Origin: Phenylobacterium sp.
GTDB lineage: Bacteria; Pseudomonadota; Alphaproteobacteria; Caulobacterales; Caulobacteraceae
Length of the DNA stretch: 64,000 bases
Direction: 5' to 3'
Assembly (NCBI GenBank): GCA_020402585.1
Contig: JADBZH010000038.1
Location: forward strand, 27,561 to 91,560
Part shown: positions 45,183-52,776 of the stretch, one piece after another
Layout of the letters: every line of letters begins with the position of its first letter
Position numbering within the stretch: position 1 is the stretch's first letter
Notes under the pieces: generated by a model
Told to the model about the DNA's origin: nothing
The model's database searches: none
Seen by the model: the letters and a program-made list of their open reading frames with translations, nothing else
Position numbers and translations under genes: made by a program

Positions 45183-46403
45183 CTAGCCGTGTTCCGGTGT
45201 TGTCGTGGGCGCCGCAGAGGTCCCAAGCCTGTCCCGGACCTTCTGGCTCCAGGCGAGAACCGCCATGCCCAGCGCGCCCGAGAGGATGGATCCGCCGATC
45301 ACGCCGAGGCGGACCGCACTCTGCGCGGTCGGATCCTCGCCGTCGAAGGCCAGGGCGCCGATGAAGAGGCTCATGGTGAAGCCCACCCCGCAGAGCAGGG
45401 CGCAGCCGTAGAGTTCCATCCAGGAGGAGTCGGTCGGACGCCGGGCCAGTCCCAGGCGGATGGCGAGGGCCGAGGCGCCAAAGACCCCGATCTGCTTGCC
45501 GACGAAGAGCCCCGCCGCGATGCCCAGGGCCACCGGGCTCAGGAGATTGTCCGCTGAAAGGTCGCTGAACGAGAAGCCGGCCGCGGCGAAGGCGAAGACC
45601 GGCATGATTCCGTAGGCCACATAGGGATGCAGGGAATGCATCATGTGGTTCAGCATCCCGGGCTCGCCGGGGCGGCGAGGCTCCAGGGGGATGGCCATGG
45701 CCGCTGCGACCCCCGCGATGGAGGCGTTGACCCCGCTTTCCAGGGTGAAGGCCCAGACGAGAAAGGCCAGGACGGCGAAGAGCCCGTAGGGCGCGCCCCG
45801 CCAGCGACCGGCAAGGACCATCGCCGCCAGTGCGGCGGCGGCGCCGCCTAGGGCCAAAAGGTCGATGTGTTCGGTGAAGAGGGTGGCGATCAGAATGACA
45901 GCGCCCAGGTCGTCTGCAATCGCCAGGGTCAGGAGGAAGGTCCTGAGGGCGGGAGGCAGGCGGGGCCCGGCGATGGCGAGGGCGGCCAGGGCGAAGGCGA
46001 TGTCGGTGGCCACGGGGGCTGGCCAGCCTTCGACCGCGCCGCCAGGGCCCGCGTTGAAGGCCAGGTAGACCAGGGCGGGGGCGACCATTCCGCCCACGGC
46101 GCCGAGGACCGGAAGGGCCAGCTTACGGGGGTTGGACAGTTCGCCGCGCAGGATCTCGTGCTTGATCTCCAGCCCGACAACGAAAAAGAAGATCGTCATC
46201 AGGCCGTCCTTGATCCACTTCAGGACGGTCTTGGTGATCTCGATGTCCCCGGCCTGGAAGGTCAGGGGATGCTTGATCAGGCCGAAATAGCTGTCCGCCC
46301 AAGGGGAGTTCGCCAGCAGGATGGCCAGGACCGCCGCCATGGCCAGGATGATGCCCGAGGCGGCTTCGGTCTTGAGGAAGGCGAGGGTGATCTTGCGGCT
46401 CAT
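45183..46403 (-). CDS. nhaA: Na+/H+ antiporter NhaA
   Basis: 406 residues, usual length. NhaA exchanges two protons for one sodium ion across the inner membrane and keeps pH and sodium in balance. Twelve spans are expected. The ion-binding aspartate pair is in TLAIADDLGAVILIA, and another conserved feature is ATDIAFALAALA. The C-terminal tail is short and polar. It diverges from selO and converges on the esterase gene. Confidence 0.95.
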   Translation of the reverse strand: MSRKITLAFLKTEAASGIILAMAAVLAILLANSPWADSYFGLIKHPLTFQAGDIEITKTVLKWIKDGLMTIFFFVVGLEIKHEILRGELSNPRKLALPVLGAVGGMVAPALVYLAFNAGPGGAVEGWPAPVATDIAFALAALAIAGPRLPPALRTFLLTLAIADDLGAVILIATLFTEHIDLLALGGAAAALAAMVLAGRWRGAPYGLFAVLAFLVWAFTLESGVNASIAGVAAAMAIPLEPRRPGEPGMLNHMMHSLHPYVAYGIMPVFAFAAAGFSFSDLSADNLLSPVALGIAAGLFVGKQIGVFGASALAIRLGLARRPTDSSWMELYGCALLCGVGFTMSLFIGALAFDGEDPTAQSAVRLGVIGGSILSGALGMAVLAWSQKVRDRLGTSAAPTTTPEHG

Positions 46404-46481
46404 CGTCCTCGGTTAGCATGCGACGGGGGATTGGCAAGGATCAGGACTTGCGACCCGGCCTCGTCGCAGTCATTTCGACGT

Positions 46482-47906
46482 ATGCCCTTCTCTCTGGATT
46501 ACTCGCCTGACCCCCGCCTCGTGCAACTCGGCCCCGACTTCGCCGATCCGGTCCGGGCCGCCGACTTTCCCCGTCTGGACCTGCGCTGGCGAAACGACCG
46601 AGCGGCGGCGAGCGTCGGGCTGGCCGAACTCAACAATGACGAATGGGCCGATCACTTCGGCCGGTTCCAGCCGCTTCCCGGCAATCTGCCCGAGCCCCTG
46701 GCCCAGCGGTATCACGGGCACCAGTTCCGGGTTTACAACCCCGATCTTGGGGATGGCCGGGGCTTCACCTTCGCCCAGCTGCGCGAGGCCGGCTCCGGCC
46801 GCCTCCTCGACCTCGCCACCAAGGGATCCGGCGTCACGCCCTGGTCGCGCAGTGGGGACGGGCGACTGACCCTCAAGGGCGGCGTGCGCGAGGTGCTGGC
46901 GGCGGGCATGCTCGAGGCCCTGGGCGTTCCTACCTCCCGCGCCTTCTCCCTCATTGAAACGGGCGAGGACCTGGTGCGGCAGGACGAGCCGAGCCCTACG
47001 CGCTCGGCTGTCCTGGTTCGGCTCAGCCACGGCCATATCCGGTTCGGCACCTTCCAGAGGCCGGCGGCCCTGGAGCGCCCGGACCTGGTCCGCAGGCTGG
47101 TGGACTACACCCTGGAGCTCTACTTCCCCGCCAGGGTGGGGGAGGCTGACCCCGGCGCGGCCCTGCTGGAAGAGGCCTGTAAGGGCGCCGCCCGCCTGAC
47201 CGCCGCCTGGATGGCCGCAGGGTTCGTGCATGGGGTCCTGAACACCGACAACATGAACATTACCGGGGAGAGCTTCGACTACGGGCCTTACCGGTTCCTG
47301 CCGCACAGCGATCCCAACTTCGTGGCCGCCTACTTCGACCATGCGGGCCTCTACAGCTTTGGCCGCCAGCCGGAGGCGGTCTTCTGGAACCTGCGCCAGC
47401 TGGCGGGATGTCTCCTGATGGCTGGGTCGCCCGAGGATGCGCTGGTGGAGGTTCTGAATGGCTTTGGAGATCTCTATCGGGAGGCGCTGGCCCGGGCGGT
47501 GGTGCGTCGCCTGGGCCTGACCTTCCGGGGGGATGGCTCGGACGCCCGGCTGGTCAGCGCCGCCTTCGCCGCCCTGGCCGCGGGTGGTGCGGAGATCCGC
47601 TGGGAGCCGTTCTTCTTCGACTGGTTCTGCGGCGACGAGGCCCGGGCCCTCGCCGGCCCCAGGGGAGAGATCTATCGTAGGCCGGAGTTCGAGGACCTTC
47701 GCCGAGAGGTGGCCGGGGCTGAGCCAGACCGTCCTGAGCGGCTGGATCACCCTGTCTTCCGGCGCGAGTCGCCGGTCGAACTCCTCATCGACCGCATCGA
47801 GGCGATCTGGGCGCCCATCGCCGCCTCGGATGACTGGTCCCTCTTTAACGCCGCCATGGCGGAGATCGAGCAGGCCCGGACGGCCTGGCGGCTTCAGCCG
47901 GGCTGA
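46482..47906 (+). CDS. selO: Protein adenylyltransferase SelO (YdiU/UPF0061)
   Basis: 474 residues from the ATG at 46482 (MPFSLDYSPDPRLVQLG); the open frame runs far upstream across nhaA but without similarity. SelO is a pseudokinase-fold enzyme that transfers AMP to Ser/Thr/Tyr of proteins and takes part in redox stress responses. Conserved stretches include YHGHQFRVYNPDLGDGRG, LATKGSGVTPWSRSGDGRL, LKGGVREVLAAGMLEALG and HGVLNTDNMNITGESFDYGP with the metal site. Its last 13 bases overlap the end of the convergent DMT gene. Confidence 0.94.
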   Translation: MPFSLDYSPDPRLVQLGPDFADPVRAADFPRLDLRWRNDRAAASVGLAELNNDEWADHFGRFQPLPGNLPEPLAQRYHGHQFRVYNPDLGDGRGFTFAQLREAGSGRLLDLATKGSGVTPWSRSGDGRLTLKGGVREVLAAGMLEALGVPTSRAFSLIETGEDLVRQDEPSPTRSAVLVRLSHGHIRFGTFQRPAALERPDLVRRLVDYTLELYFPARVGEADPGAALLEEACKGAARLTAAWMAAGFVHGVLNTDNMNITGESFDYGPYRFLPHSDPNFVAAYFDHAGLYSFGRQPEAVFWNLRQLAGCLLMAGSPEDALVEVLNGFGDLYREALARAVVRRLGLTFRGDGSDARLVSAAFAALAAGGAEIRWEPFFFDWFCGDEARALAGPRGEIYRRPEFEDLRREVAGAEPDRPERLDHPVFRRESPVELLIDRIEAIWAPIAASDDWSLFNAAMAEIEQARTAWRLQPG

Positions 47907-48745
47907 GCGGCCGGGCGCGCCGCCCGCTGGGCCAGAATGACCCCGGTCAGGGCGATGGCGCCGCCCAGCATCTGGCCGGGTCCGAAGACCTCTCCGAAGA
48001 GCAACCAGCCCAGGACCGTCGCCACCACCGGCTGGACCAGGACGACCACCGAGGTGACCGAGGCGGGCAGCCGGCCCAGCGCCCAGGCGATGGCGCCCTG
48101 TCCCGTCACGTGCATGATCCCAAGACCCACGCAGGCGGCCCAGCCGCCGGGCGTCGCCGGCATCAGGCGTTCGCCCAGCAGGCCTGAAGCCGCCAGAAGC
48201 AGGGGCGCGGCGGTGAGGCTGGACCAGAACATGACCTGGGCGGCCCCCCGGGTCCGCCGGGCGTTCTGCACCGCCAGGAAGTAGAGGGCGTACCAGACGG
48301 CCGTCATGGCCGAGAAGGCGTCTCCCAGGGCAGGGTTGACCCCCGGCAGGCCCGGGTCGCGCGCCAGGGTCATGAGGCAGGCGCCGCCGACAGCCAGAGC
48401 GACCGCGGCCAGGAAGAGGGGGCGGACCCTCTCGCGAAAGACAAGCCAGGCCACGCCCGTCACGATCACCGGCGTCAGGTTGGACAGGATGGTCGCCTTG
48501 GCCACGGAGGTCAGGGCGATCCCGTAGTGCCAGAAGGCCAGGTCCAGCGCGAAGGCGGCCCCGGCGAGCCCGAGCGCCCATCCCGGCGGACCGATGCCTC
48601 CGCTTTCCCGCCGCGCGAGCAGGGCCAGCAGGGGCAGGGCGAAGAGCATGCGCCAGAACCCGACCGCGGCGGGCCCGGCGTCGGCCAGGCGTACGAGGAT
48701 GGGGGCGAGGCCGATGATACAGGCGCCGGCGACGAGAACGATCAT
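47894..48745 (-). CDS. EamA/DMT superfamily transporter
   Basis: 283 residues from the ATG at 48745. Ten hydrophobic spans in two EamA repeats (first MIVLVAGACIIGLAPILVRL, second GDAFSAMTAVWYALYFL onwards). Typical repeat ends are HYGIALTSVAKATILSNLTPV and ALGRLPASVTSVVVLVQPVV. Such proteins export amino acids, metabolites or drugs; substrate unknown. It follows gluQ by 28 bases on the same strand, so TetR-gluQ-DMT may be one transcript. Confidence 0.9.
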   Translation of the reverse strand: MIVLVAGACIIGLAPILVRLADAGPAAVGFWRMLFALPLLALLARRESGGIGPPGWALGLAGAAFALDLAFWHYGIALTSVAKATILSNLTPVIVTGVAWLVFRERVRPLFLAAVALAVGGACLMTLARDPGLPGVNPALGDAFSAMTAVWYALYFLAVQNARRTRGAAQVMFWSSLTAAPLLLAASGLLGERLMPATPGGWAACVGLGIMHVTGQGAIAWALGRLPASVTSVVVLVQPVVATVLGWLLFGEVFGPGQMLGGAIALTGVILAQRAARPAAQPG

Positions 48746-48773
48746 GGCGGTGCGGCGTTCCGCGCCGCCGCTC

Positions 48774-49625
48774 TCAGTGATCTCCGTCAAGGTCGAGCTC
48801 CGCGATAAGCCGGTCCGGGCTGACGCCCAGTTCGCGAAGCGCCTGCAGGGTCTCCGCACGATCCCGCTTGGCGTAGCGCTTTCCATCGGGTCCGACCAGC
48901 AGCCGGTGGTGTCGATAGACGGGCTCTGGCAATCCAAGCAGGACCTGGAGCAATCTCTGGACGTGGGTCGCTGCGAAGAGGTCGCACCCACGGACCACCG
49001 TCGTGACCTCCTGGAAGGCGTCGTCCACGACCACGGCGAGGTGGTAGGCTACGCCTATGTCCCTGCGGGCCAGGACAATATCCCCCGCCGAGTCCGTCTG
49101 GGTGATCTGGCGCCCGGTCTCACCCGCAGGTCCCGCCCCGGTCTCGAGGAAGCTGAGGGGACCCGAGCGTTCAGCCGCCGCACGGACGTCGAGCCGCCAG
49201 GCGAACGCCTCGCCTGCCGCGAGGCGGGCCGCCTCCTCCTGTTCCGGCAGGCGCTCGCCGAAGAACACGACTTCGTCCCCGTGAGGCGCCCGGGTCATGG
49301 CGTCGGCCACCTCACGCCGCGTGCGGAAACATCGGTAGGCGAGCCCGCCTTCGGCCAGGCGGGCCAACGCCGCCTCGTAGGCCGCCCCGCGTCCGGACTG
49401 GCGCAGGACCGGACCGTCCCAGTCCACACCCAGCCATGCGAGGTCTTCAAGGATGCCCGCTTCGAACTCCGGGCGGCAACGGACCCTGTCAATATCCTCG
49501 ATCCGCAGCCGGAAGGCGCCCTTGGCCGCTCTGCAGGCGCGCCAGGACATCAGCGCCGAAAAGGCATGACCTCGATGAAGACGCCCGGTGGGCGAGGGCG
49601 CGAACCTGAAGACCGGCCCCGCCAC
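48774..49625 (-). CDS. gluQ: Glutamyl-Q tRNA(Asp) synthetase
   Basis: 283 residues. GluQRS attaches glutamate to queuosine-34 of tRNA-Asp. It resembles the catalytic half of glutamyl-tRNA synthetase and lacks the anticodon-binding domain, as the length shows. The HIGH-type motif is FAPSPTGRLHRGHAFSAL and the KMSKS-type loop GKRYAKRD. The zinc-binding cysteines of the E. coli enzyme are mostly absent, leaving YRCFRTRRE. It follows the TetR gene by nine bases and is probably co-transcribed with it. Confidence 0.94.
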   Translation of the reverse strand: MAGPVFRFAPSPTGRLHRGHAFSALMSWRACRAAKGAFRLRIEDIDRVRCRPEFEAGILEDLAWLGVDWDGPVLRQSGRGAAYEAALARLAEGGLAYRCFRTRREVADAMTRAPHGDEVVFFGERLPEQEEAARLAAGEAFAWRLDVRAAAERSGPLSFLETGAGPAGETGRQITQTDSAGDIVLARRDIGVAYHLAVVVDDAFQEVTTVVRGCDLFAATHVQRLLQVLLGLPEPVYRHHRLLVGPDGKRYAKRDRAETLQALRELGVSPDRLIAELDLDGDH

Positions 49626-49634
49626 GTCAGCTTG

Positions 49635-50267
49635 TCAGCCGGCGGCGACAGCGGATCCCGGACGGAACAGGTCCAGCTGGCTGAAGATGGCCCGCAGGAA
49701 GGCTTCCTCCCCACCCAGGTGCGCCTGAAGGGGCGCGAATTCCTTGAAGCCCACCATCTCGGCGACCCCGTGGGCGGCGCACCAGATGGCGACCGCGGCA
49801 AGCTCCAGGCTGACTTCGTCCATGGGGTCGATCCCGGACTCCACGAGGGTGTCGCAGACCAGGCGGTAGGCGCCCTCGTCGCGCAGCTTCTCCGGCATGG
49901 ACTCGTGGCTTTGGCTGCAGTCGAACATCACGCGGTAGATGGCGGGGTTCATCTTGGCGAACTGCACATAGGCGACGCCCAGGGTGACCAGTCGACCCCG
50001 CCCGGGCGCAGCTTCGGCGAGGGCGGCTCGCATCTGCACCGCAAGCTGGTCCCATCCCTCAATGGCGAGGGCGTCGAGCAGTTCGCTCTTGTCTCGGAAG
50101 TGATGATAGGGGGCGGCCGGGCTGACGCCAGCCTCCCGGGCCACCGCCCTCAGGGAGATGCCCGCGCCGCCTTCAACCTCCAGAAGGCGCCGACCGGCGT
50201 CGACAAGGGCGCGCCGCAAGTCGCCGTGGTGATAGGGGCGGGCTTCAGTCAGTTGGGCCTGTTCCAT
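49635..50267 (-). CDS. TetR/AcrR family transcriptional regulator
   Basis: 210 residues. N-terminal helix-turn-helix at about 20-65 (HGDLRRALVDAGRRLLEVEG, then SLRAVAREAGVSPAAPYHHF), with a helical ligand-binding C-terminal domain of the WHG/TetR_C_13 kind (ALAIEGWDQLAVQMRAALAEA). It is divergent from two tandem small-membrane-protein genes, and the gap before the second contains several short dyads suited to a TetR protein, so control of those genes and itself is a reasonable inference. gluQ follows on the same strand. Ligand unknown. Confidence 0.9.
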   Translation of the reverse strand: MEQAQLTEARPYHHGDLRRALVDAGRRLLEVEGGAGISLRAVAREAGVSPAAPYHHFRDKSELLDALAIEGWDQLAVQMRAALAEAAPGRGRLVTLGVAYVQFAKMNPAIYRVMFDCSQSHESMPEKLRDEGAYRLVCDTLVESGIDPMDEVSLELAAVAIWCAAHGVAEMVGFKEFAPLQAHLGGEEAFLRAIFSQLDLFRPGSAVAAG

Positions 50268-50359
50268 GAAATCTCAGTAATGGGGAACAGAAACCGGGGC
50301 AAGCCAATCTTGACAACGATCAGATCAGCCCCATCTCGCAAGTGCAGCAAAAAAACGGC

Positions 50360-50373
50360 CCCGCTCCCCCGGG
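50360..50373 (+). repeat. Leader block, copy 1
   Basis: CCCGCTCCCCCGGG, 21 bases before the first small gene. An identical block occurs at 50660-50673, exactly 300 bases on. The CCCG/CGGG ends can pair and expose a C-rich loop that could pair with the G-rich ribosome site downstream. Confidence 0.6.
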
Positions 50374-50394
50374 GCGCTAACTCAAAGGTGTGTC

Positions 50395-50502
50395 ATGTCT
50401 CTCATGTCTGTTCTGCGTCTCATCGATCGCCTGACCCCGGCCTATCTCCTGGCCCTGGTCTTTCCCCTGGCCTTCGCCTCGCTGGCGTCGTTCACGGTAT
50501 AG
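50395..50502 (+). CDS. Small single-span membrane protein, tandem copy 1 (35 aa)
   Basis: ATG at 50395 with AAAGGTG upstream, TAG at 50500-50502. The product begins MSLMSVLRLIDRLTPAYLL and continues as one hydrophobic span ALVFPLAFASLASFTV. It shares the LIDR-x(3,4)-[YF]LL-x-L pattern with the 40-residue product of the next gene. A site TTGAC-AACG-ATCAG at 50310-50323 resembles an FNR box with one mismatch but equally a -35 hexamer. A strong terminator follows 18 bases after the stop, so this is a mini-transcript of its own. Not recognised. Confidence 0.65.
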   Translation: MSLMSVLRLIDRLTPAYLLALVFPLAFASLASFTV

Positions 50503-50520
50503 GCCTCTCGCATACGGCGC

Positions 50521-50548
50521 AAAGGGCCCCTGTTCGGGGCCCTTTTTT
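50521..50548 (+). terminator. Terminator of small gene 1
   Basis: Ten-base stem AAAGGGCCCC / GGGGCCCTTT with loop TGTTC, running into a T-tract of six. Confidence 0.92.
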
Positions 50549-50592
50549 GTTGCCGGGTGCGCCGGATCGGAAGGCCGCTGGAGCGCGCCTGA

Positions 50593-50618
50593 ACATTTTT
50601 ACAAATGTATCTTTACAT
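50593..50618. promoter_or_regulatory. Overlapping AT-rich dyads, candidate TetR operator
   Basis: ACATTT-TTAC-AAATGT (50593-50608) and ATGTA-TCTT-TACAT (50605-50618) are two overlapping perfect inverted repeats, with TTTACA repeated 14 bases apart. The AT-rich island stands out in the GC-rich surroundings and lies about 85 bases before the second small gene. Confidence 0.5.
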
Positions 50619-50645
50619 CGCTCAGATGTCTGGTATCTAAGCGGT

Positions 50646-50658
50646 GTTCAAATTGAAC
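50646..50658. promoter_or_regulatory. GTTCAA-A-TTGAAC dyad
   Basis: Perfect 13-base inverted repeat directly before the second copy of the leader block. It may be an operator or part of the 5' end of the transcript. Confidence 0.4.
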
Positions 50659-50659
50659 G

Positions 50660-50673
50660 CCCGCTCCCCCGGG
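50660..50673 (+). repeat. Leader block, copy 2
   Basis: CCCGCTCCCCCGGG, identical to 50360-50373 and 25 bases before the second small gene. Confidence 0.6.
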
Positions 50674-50698
50674 TTCATCCAGAAGAAGGTTTAGGTCC

Positions 50699-50821
50699 AT
50701 GTCCTCGCTCCCCGCCCCCCTCGCCCTCGCCGTCAACCTGATTGATCGCTCCGGATCGATCTTCCTCCTGTCCCTGGCCCTCGTGGCCGCGATCGGGAAC
50801 CTGATCCTGATCCTCCCCTGA
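50699..50821 (+). CDS. Small single-span membrane protein, tandem copy 2 (40 aa)
   Basis: ATG at 50699 with AAGAAGG and TAGG upstream, TGA at 50819-50821. The product starts MSSLPAPLALAVNLIDRSG and continues SIFLLSLALVAAIGNLILIL, one hydrophobic span. LIDR followed by [YF]LL-x-L is shared with copy 1, and both genes have the same leader block and a following terminator, so they look like an old tandem duplication. The 750-base region holds no other gene. Not recognised. Confidence 0.65.
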   Translation: MSSLPAPLALAVNLIDRSGSIFLLSLALVAAIGNLILILP

Positions 50822-50853
50822 TCACCGGTCTCTCCATTCCAGACTCCTCCCCT

Positions 50854-50884
50854 GGGGGCCCTGCCAAAGGGCCCCCTCTTTTTT
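50854..50884 (+). terminator. Terminator of small gene 2
   Basis: Eight-base stem GGGGGCCC / GGGCCCCC with a seven-base loop, followed by TCTTTTTT. Confidence 0.9.
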
Positions 50885-51021
50885 GTCTCGGAACCGTCAC
50901 TGGGCGCCGCCGCGAGAATCGCCGCCATACTGGTCCCGGGCAGGTTGAAGCGCAGGGAGGCGGATCTTCACACGGCGGTGTCAGACTTCAGTCCGCAAGG
51001 CCTGGGCGAGGGGAGCGGTCC

Positions 51022-51582
51022 ATGCAGGTCCTTGACCAGGCTCCTTCCGGTTGGCCCGCGCTTGTCCTCAACGCGGACTTCCAACCCCTCAGCTATTATC
51101 CCCTGTCGCTCTGGTGCTGGCAGGATGTCGTGAAGGCGGTCTTCCTGAATCGCGTGGATGTCCTGTCCACCTATGACCAGGAAGTCCGGTCGCCCGCCTT
51201 CTCAATGCGCCTGCCTTCGGTCGTCTCCCTGAAGTCCTACGTCGCCCAGGACCGCGCGCCCGCCTTCACCCGTTTCAACGTCTTCCTTCGCGATGGCTTC
51301 GCCTGCGCCTACTGCGGTCGCGCCGAGGACCTGACCTTTGACCATGTAGTTCCCAGGTCGAGAGGCGGACGGACCAGCTGGGACAATATCGTGGCCGCTT
51401 GTTCCCGCTGCAATCTCGACAAGGGCGGGCGCACCCCGGAGGAGGCCCAGATGTCCCTCAGGCGCCGGCCGGTCCGCCCGACCACCTGGCGCCTCCAGGA
51501 ACAGGGGCGGCGGTTTCCGCCCCATCATCTGCACGAGTCGTGGATGGACTATCTGTACTGGGACGTCGAACTGGATCCCTGA
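51022..51582 (+). CDS. HNH endonuclease family protein
   Basis: 186 residues. The HNH domain spans about 95-140: zinc ligands in CAYCGRAED and CSRCN, and the catalytic DHVVPRSRGG with the His, followed by WDNIVAAC. The N-terminal 80 residues (LVLNADFQPLSYYPLSLWCW and VFLNRVDVLSTYD) are typical of a widespread housekeeping-like HNH family found in cyanobacteria and alphaproteobacteria, not of a toxin or intron enzyme. Function unknown. It is convergent with coq7. Confidence 0.9.
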   Translation: MQVLDQAPSGWPALVLNADFQPLSYYPLSLWCWQDVVKAVFLNRVDVLSTYDQEVRSPAFSMRLPSVVSLKSYVAQDRAPAFTRFNVFLRDGFACAYCGRAEDLTFDHVVPRSRGGRTSWDNIVAACSRCNLDKGGRTPEEAQMSLRRRPVRPTTWRLQEQGRRFPPHHLHESWMDYLYWDVELDP

Positions 51583-51599
51583 CCGGGCGTTATCCGCCG

Positions 51600-52157
51600 T
51601 CAGATCTTCTCGCTGATCCGGATCGCCGCCCGGCATCCAAGCCGGATGGCCGCCGCAAGGAGCGGGTAGCCTGGCGCCTCCCGTGCGCCCTCCTCCACGG
51701 CGAGGTCCCGATGCGCCAGTTCCTCGTCGCGAAAGCCTGAGAGTTCCGCCGCAAGCTCAGGATCCCGGTCCGCCAGTTCAGCGACCTGCCGGGCGTAGTG
51801 GTCTCCGATCACCGTCTCCACAGCCTCGGTACAGGCGTGGGCGGCCTTCTCCCCCAGCAGGGCGGTCCCCGCCCCCAGGGTGAAGCCCGCCAGGCGCCAG
51901 AGCGGCGTCATCAGCGTGGGACGGACCCCCCGTTCCGCAAGCAGGGCCTCGAACCTCGCCAGGTGGCGTGCCTCGTGGGACTCCATTTCCTCCAGCTGGC
52001 CGGCGATCCGCTCCTTGCCGGCAGCCTCGCCGAGGATGGCCCGCTGGCCGCGATAGATGTGGACAGCGCCCAGCTCGCCGGCGTGGTCCACCCGGAGGAT
52101 CTCGGCGAGACGGGCCTTGCCCGCCCCGGCGCCAGGCCGTCGGGGTGCTTGCATCAT
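51600..52157 (-). CDS. coq7: Demethoxyubiquinone hydroxylase Coq7
   Basis: 185 residues from the ATG at 52157. Coq7 is a di-iron monooxygenase that hydroxylates C6 of the ubiquinone ring. Iron-binding carboxylates and histidines lie in RVDHAGELGAVHIYRGQ (Glu28), EMESHEARH (57-65), the helix with EAVETVIGDHY, and FRDEELAHRD (145-149 EELAH). The start overlaps the dsbB stop by ATGA (52154-52157), so the two are coupled. With coq4 at 11.2 kb, the window covers two steps of the alphaproteobacterial ubiquinone route. Confidence 0.95.
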   Translation of the reverse strand: MMQAPRRPGAGAGKARLAEILRVDHAGELGAVHIYRGQRAILGEAAGKERIAGQLEEMESHEARHLARFEALLAERGVRPTLMTPLWRLAGFTLGAGTALLGEKAAHACTEAVETVIGDHYARQVAELADRDPELAAELSGFRDEELAHRDLAVEEGAREAPGYPLLAAAIRLGCRAAIRISEKI

Positions 52158-52684
52158 GGTGACTTTCCTTCCCAACGCCAGGCAAGGGCGCCCAGGCCTG
52201 CGAACGCCAGTGAAGCCAGGGCGTTCCATCCCGCCATGGACAGGCCCAGCAGACGCCAGGCGGCGGCATCGCAGGCCGGCGGCCTGACCTTCAGCGTACC
52301 GTCCAGAAGGCCGGCCATGTTCAGGCTGGACACCGATCCCCCGACCCCCGAACAGGCGCCCGGACCCGGCCACCACTTCCACTCCACCCCGGCGTGATAG
52401 GCGGCGAGGCCGGCGCCGAACAGGAAGATCGCGGCGATGAGGAGCGCCAGCCATGGCCGGAGACTTTGCGCCTTCGAGAGTCTGAGCAGGCCGATCCCGA
52501 CGAGGGCGACGGCGCCCGCCACCCAATAGACCTCTCTCTGCTTCAGGCAGAGAAGGCAGGGCGCATAGCCCCCGAACCGCTCGAAGGCATGGGCTGTCGC
52601 CAGCATGAAGGCGCTGAACGCCAGGGCGACCGCCGGCCAGGCGGCCGGCAGTCTGTCCCTTAGTCCTGCAGGGAGGTCCGCCAT
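52154..52684 (-). CDS. dsbB: Disulfide bond formation protein DsbB-like
   Basis: 176 residues from the ATG at 52684 (GGAGGA upstream). DsbB reoxidises DsbA and passes electrons to quinone. Four spans; the first periplasmic loop holds the redox pair CLLC at Cys43/Cys46 and the second loop two more cysteines (GACSG and PPACD). Coupling to coq7, which makes the quinone acceptor, is notable. The nearest DsbA-like protein in the window is the lipoprotein at 3337-3942. Confidence 0.9.
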   Translation of the reverse strand: MADLPAGLRDRLPAAWPAVALAFSAFMLATAHAFERFGGYAPCLLCLKQREVYWVAGAVALVGIGLLRLSKAQSLRPWLALLIAAIFLFGAGLAAYHAGVEWKWWPGPGACSGVGGSVSSLNMAGLLDGTLKVRPPACDAAAWRLLGLSMAGWNALASLAFAGLGALAWRWEGKSP

Positions 52685-52776
52685 GAACGCCTTATCCTCC
52701 GAAACCGGGTCCGGACCAAGTGGCCTCTCACCTCGCCAGGGTCCCGCCCGCCCGGGCGGGCATGGCCCGGAAGACC

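Noticed and set aside
45867..46481. N-terminal extension of selO across nhaA
   Set aside because: Antisense to nhaA; SelO similarity starts at the ATG at 46482.
46470..48581. 703-codon minus-strand frame across selO
   Set aside because: Low-complexity antisense text that spans two real genes and ignores their boundaries.
50310..50323. FNR-like TTGAC-AACG-ATCAG before small gene 1
   Set aside because: One mismatch, and TTGACA also fits a -35 element; kept only as a remark, not as a separate site.
48594..50741. 715-codon plus-strand frame across gluQ, the TetR gene and the small genes
   Set aside because: Antisense of gluQ and TetR codons; crosses two strong terminators and has no domain.
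52746..52761. 16-base palindrome GCCCGCCCGGGCGGGC after feoB
   Set aside because: Could be a terminator stem, but there is no T-tract and such GC palindromes arise easily at this composition.
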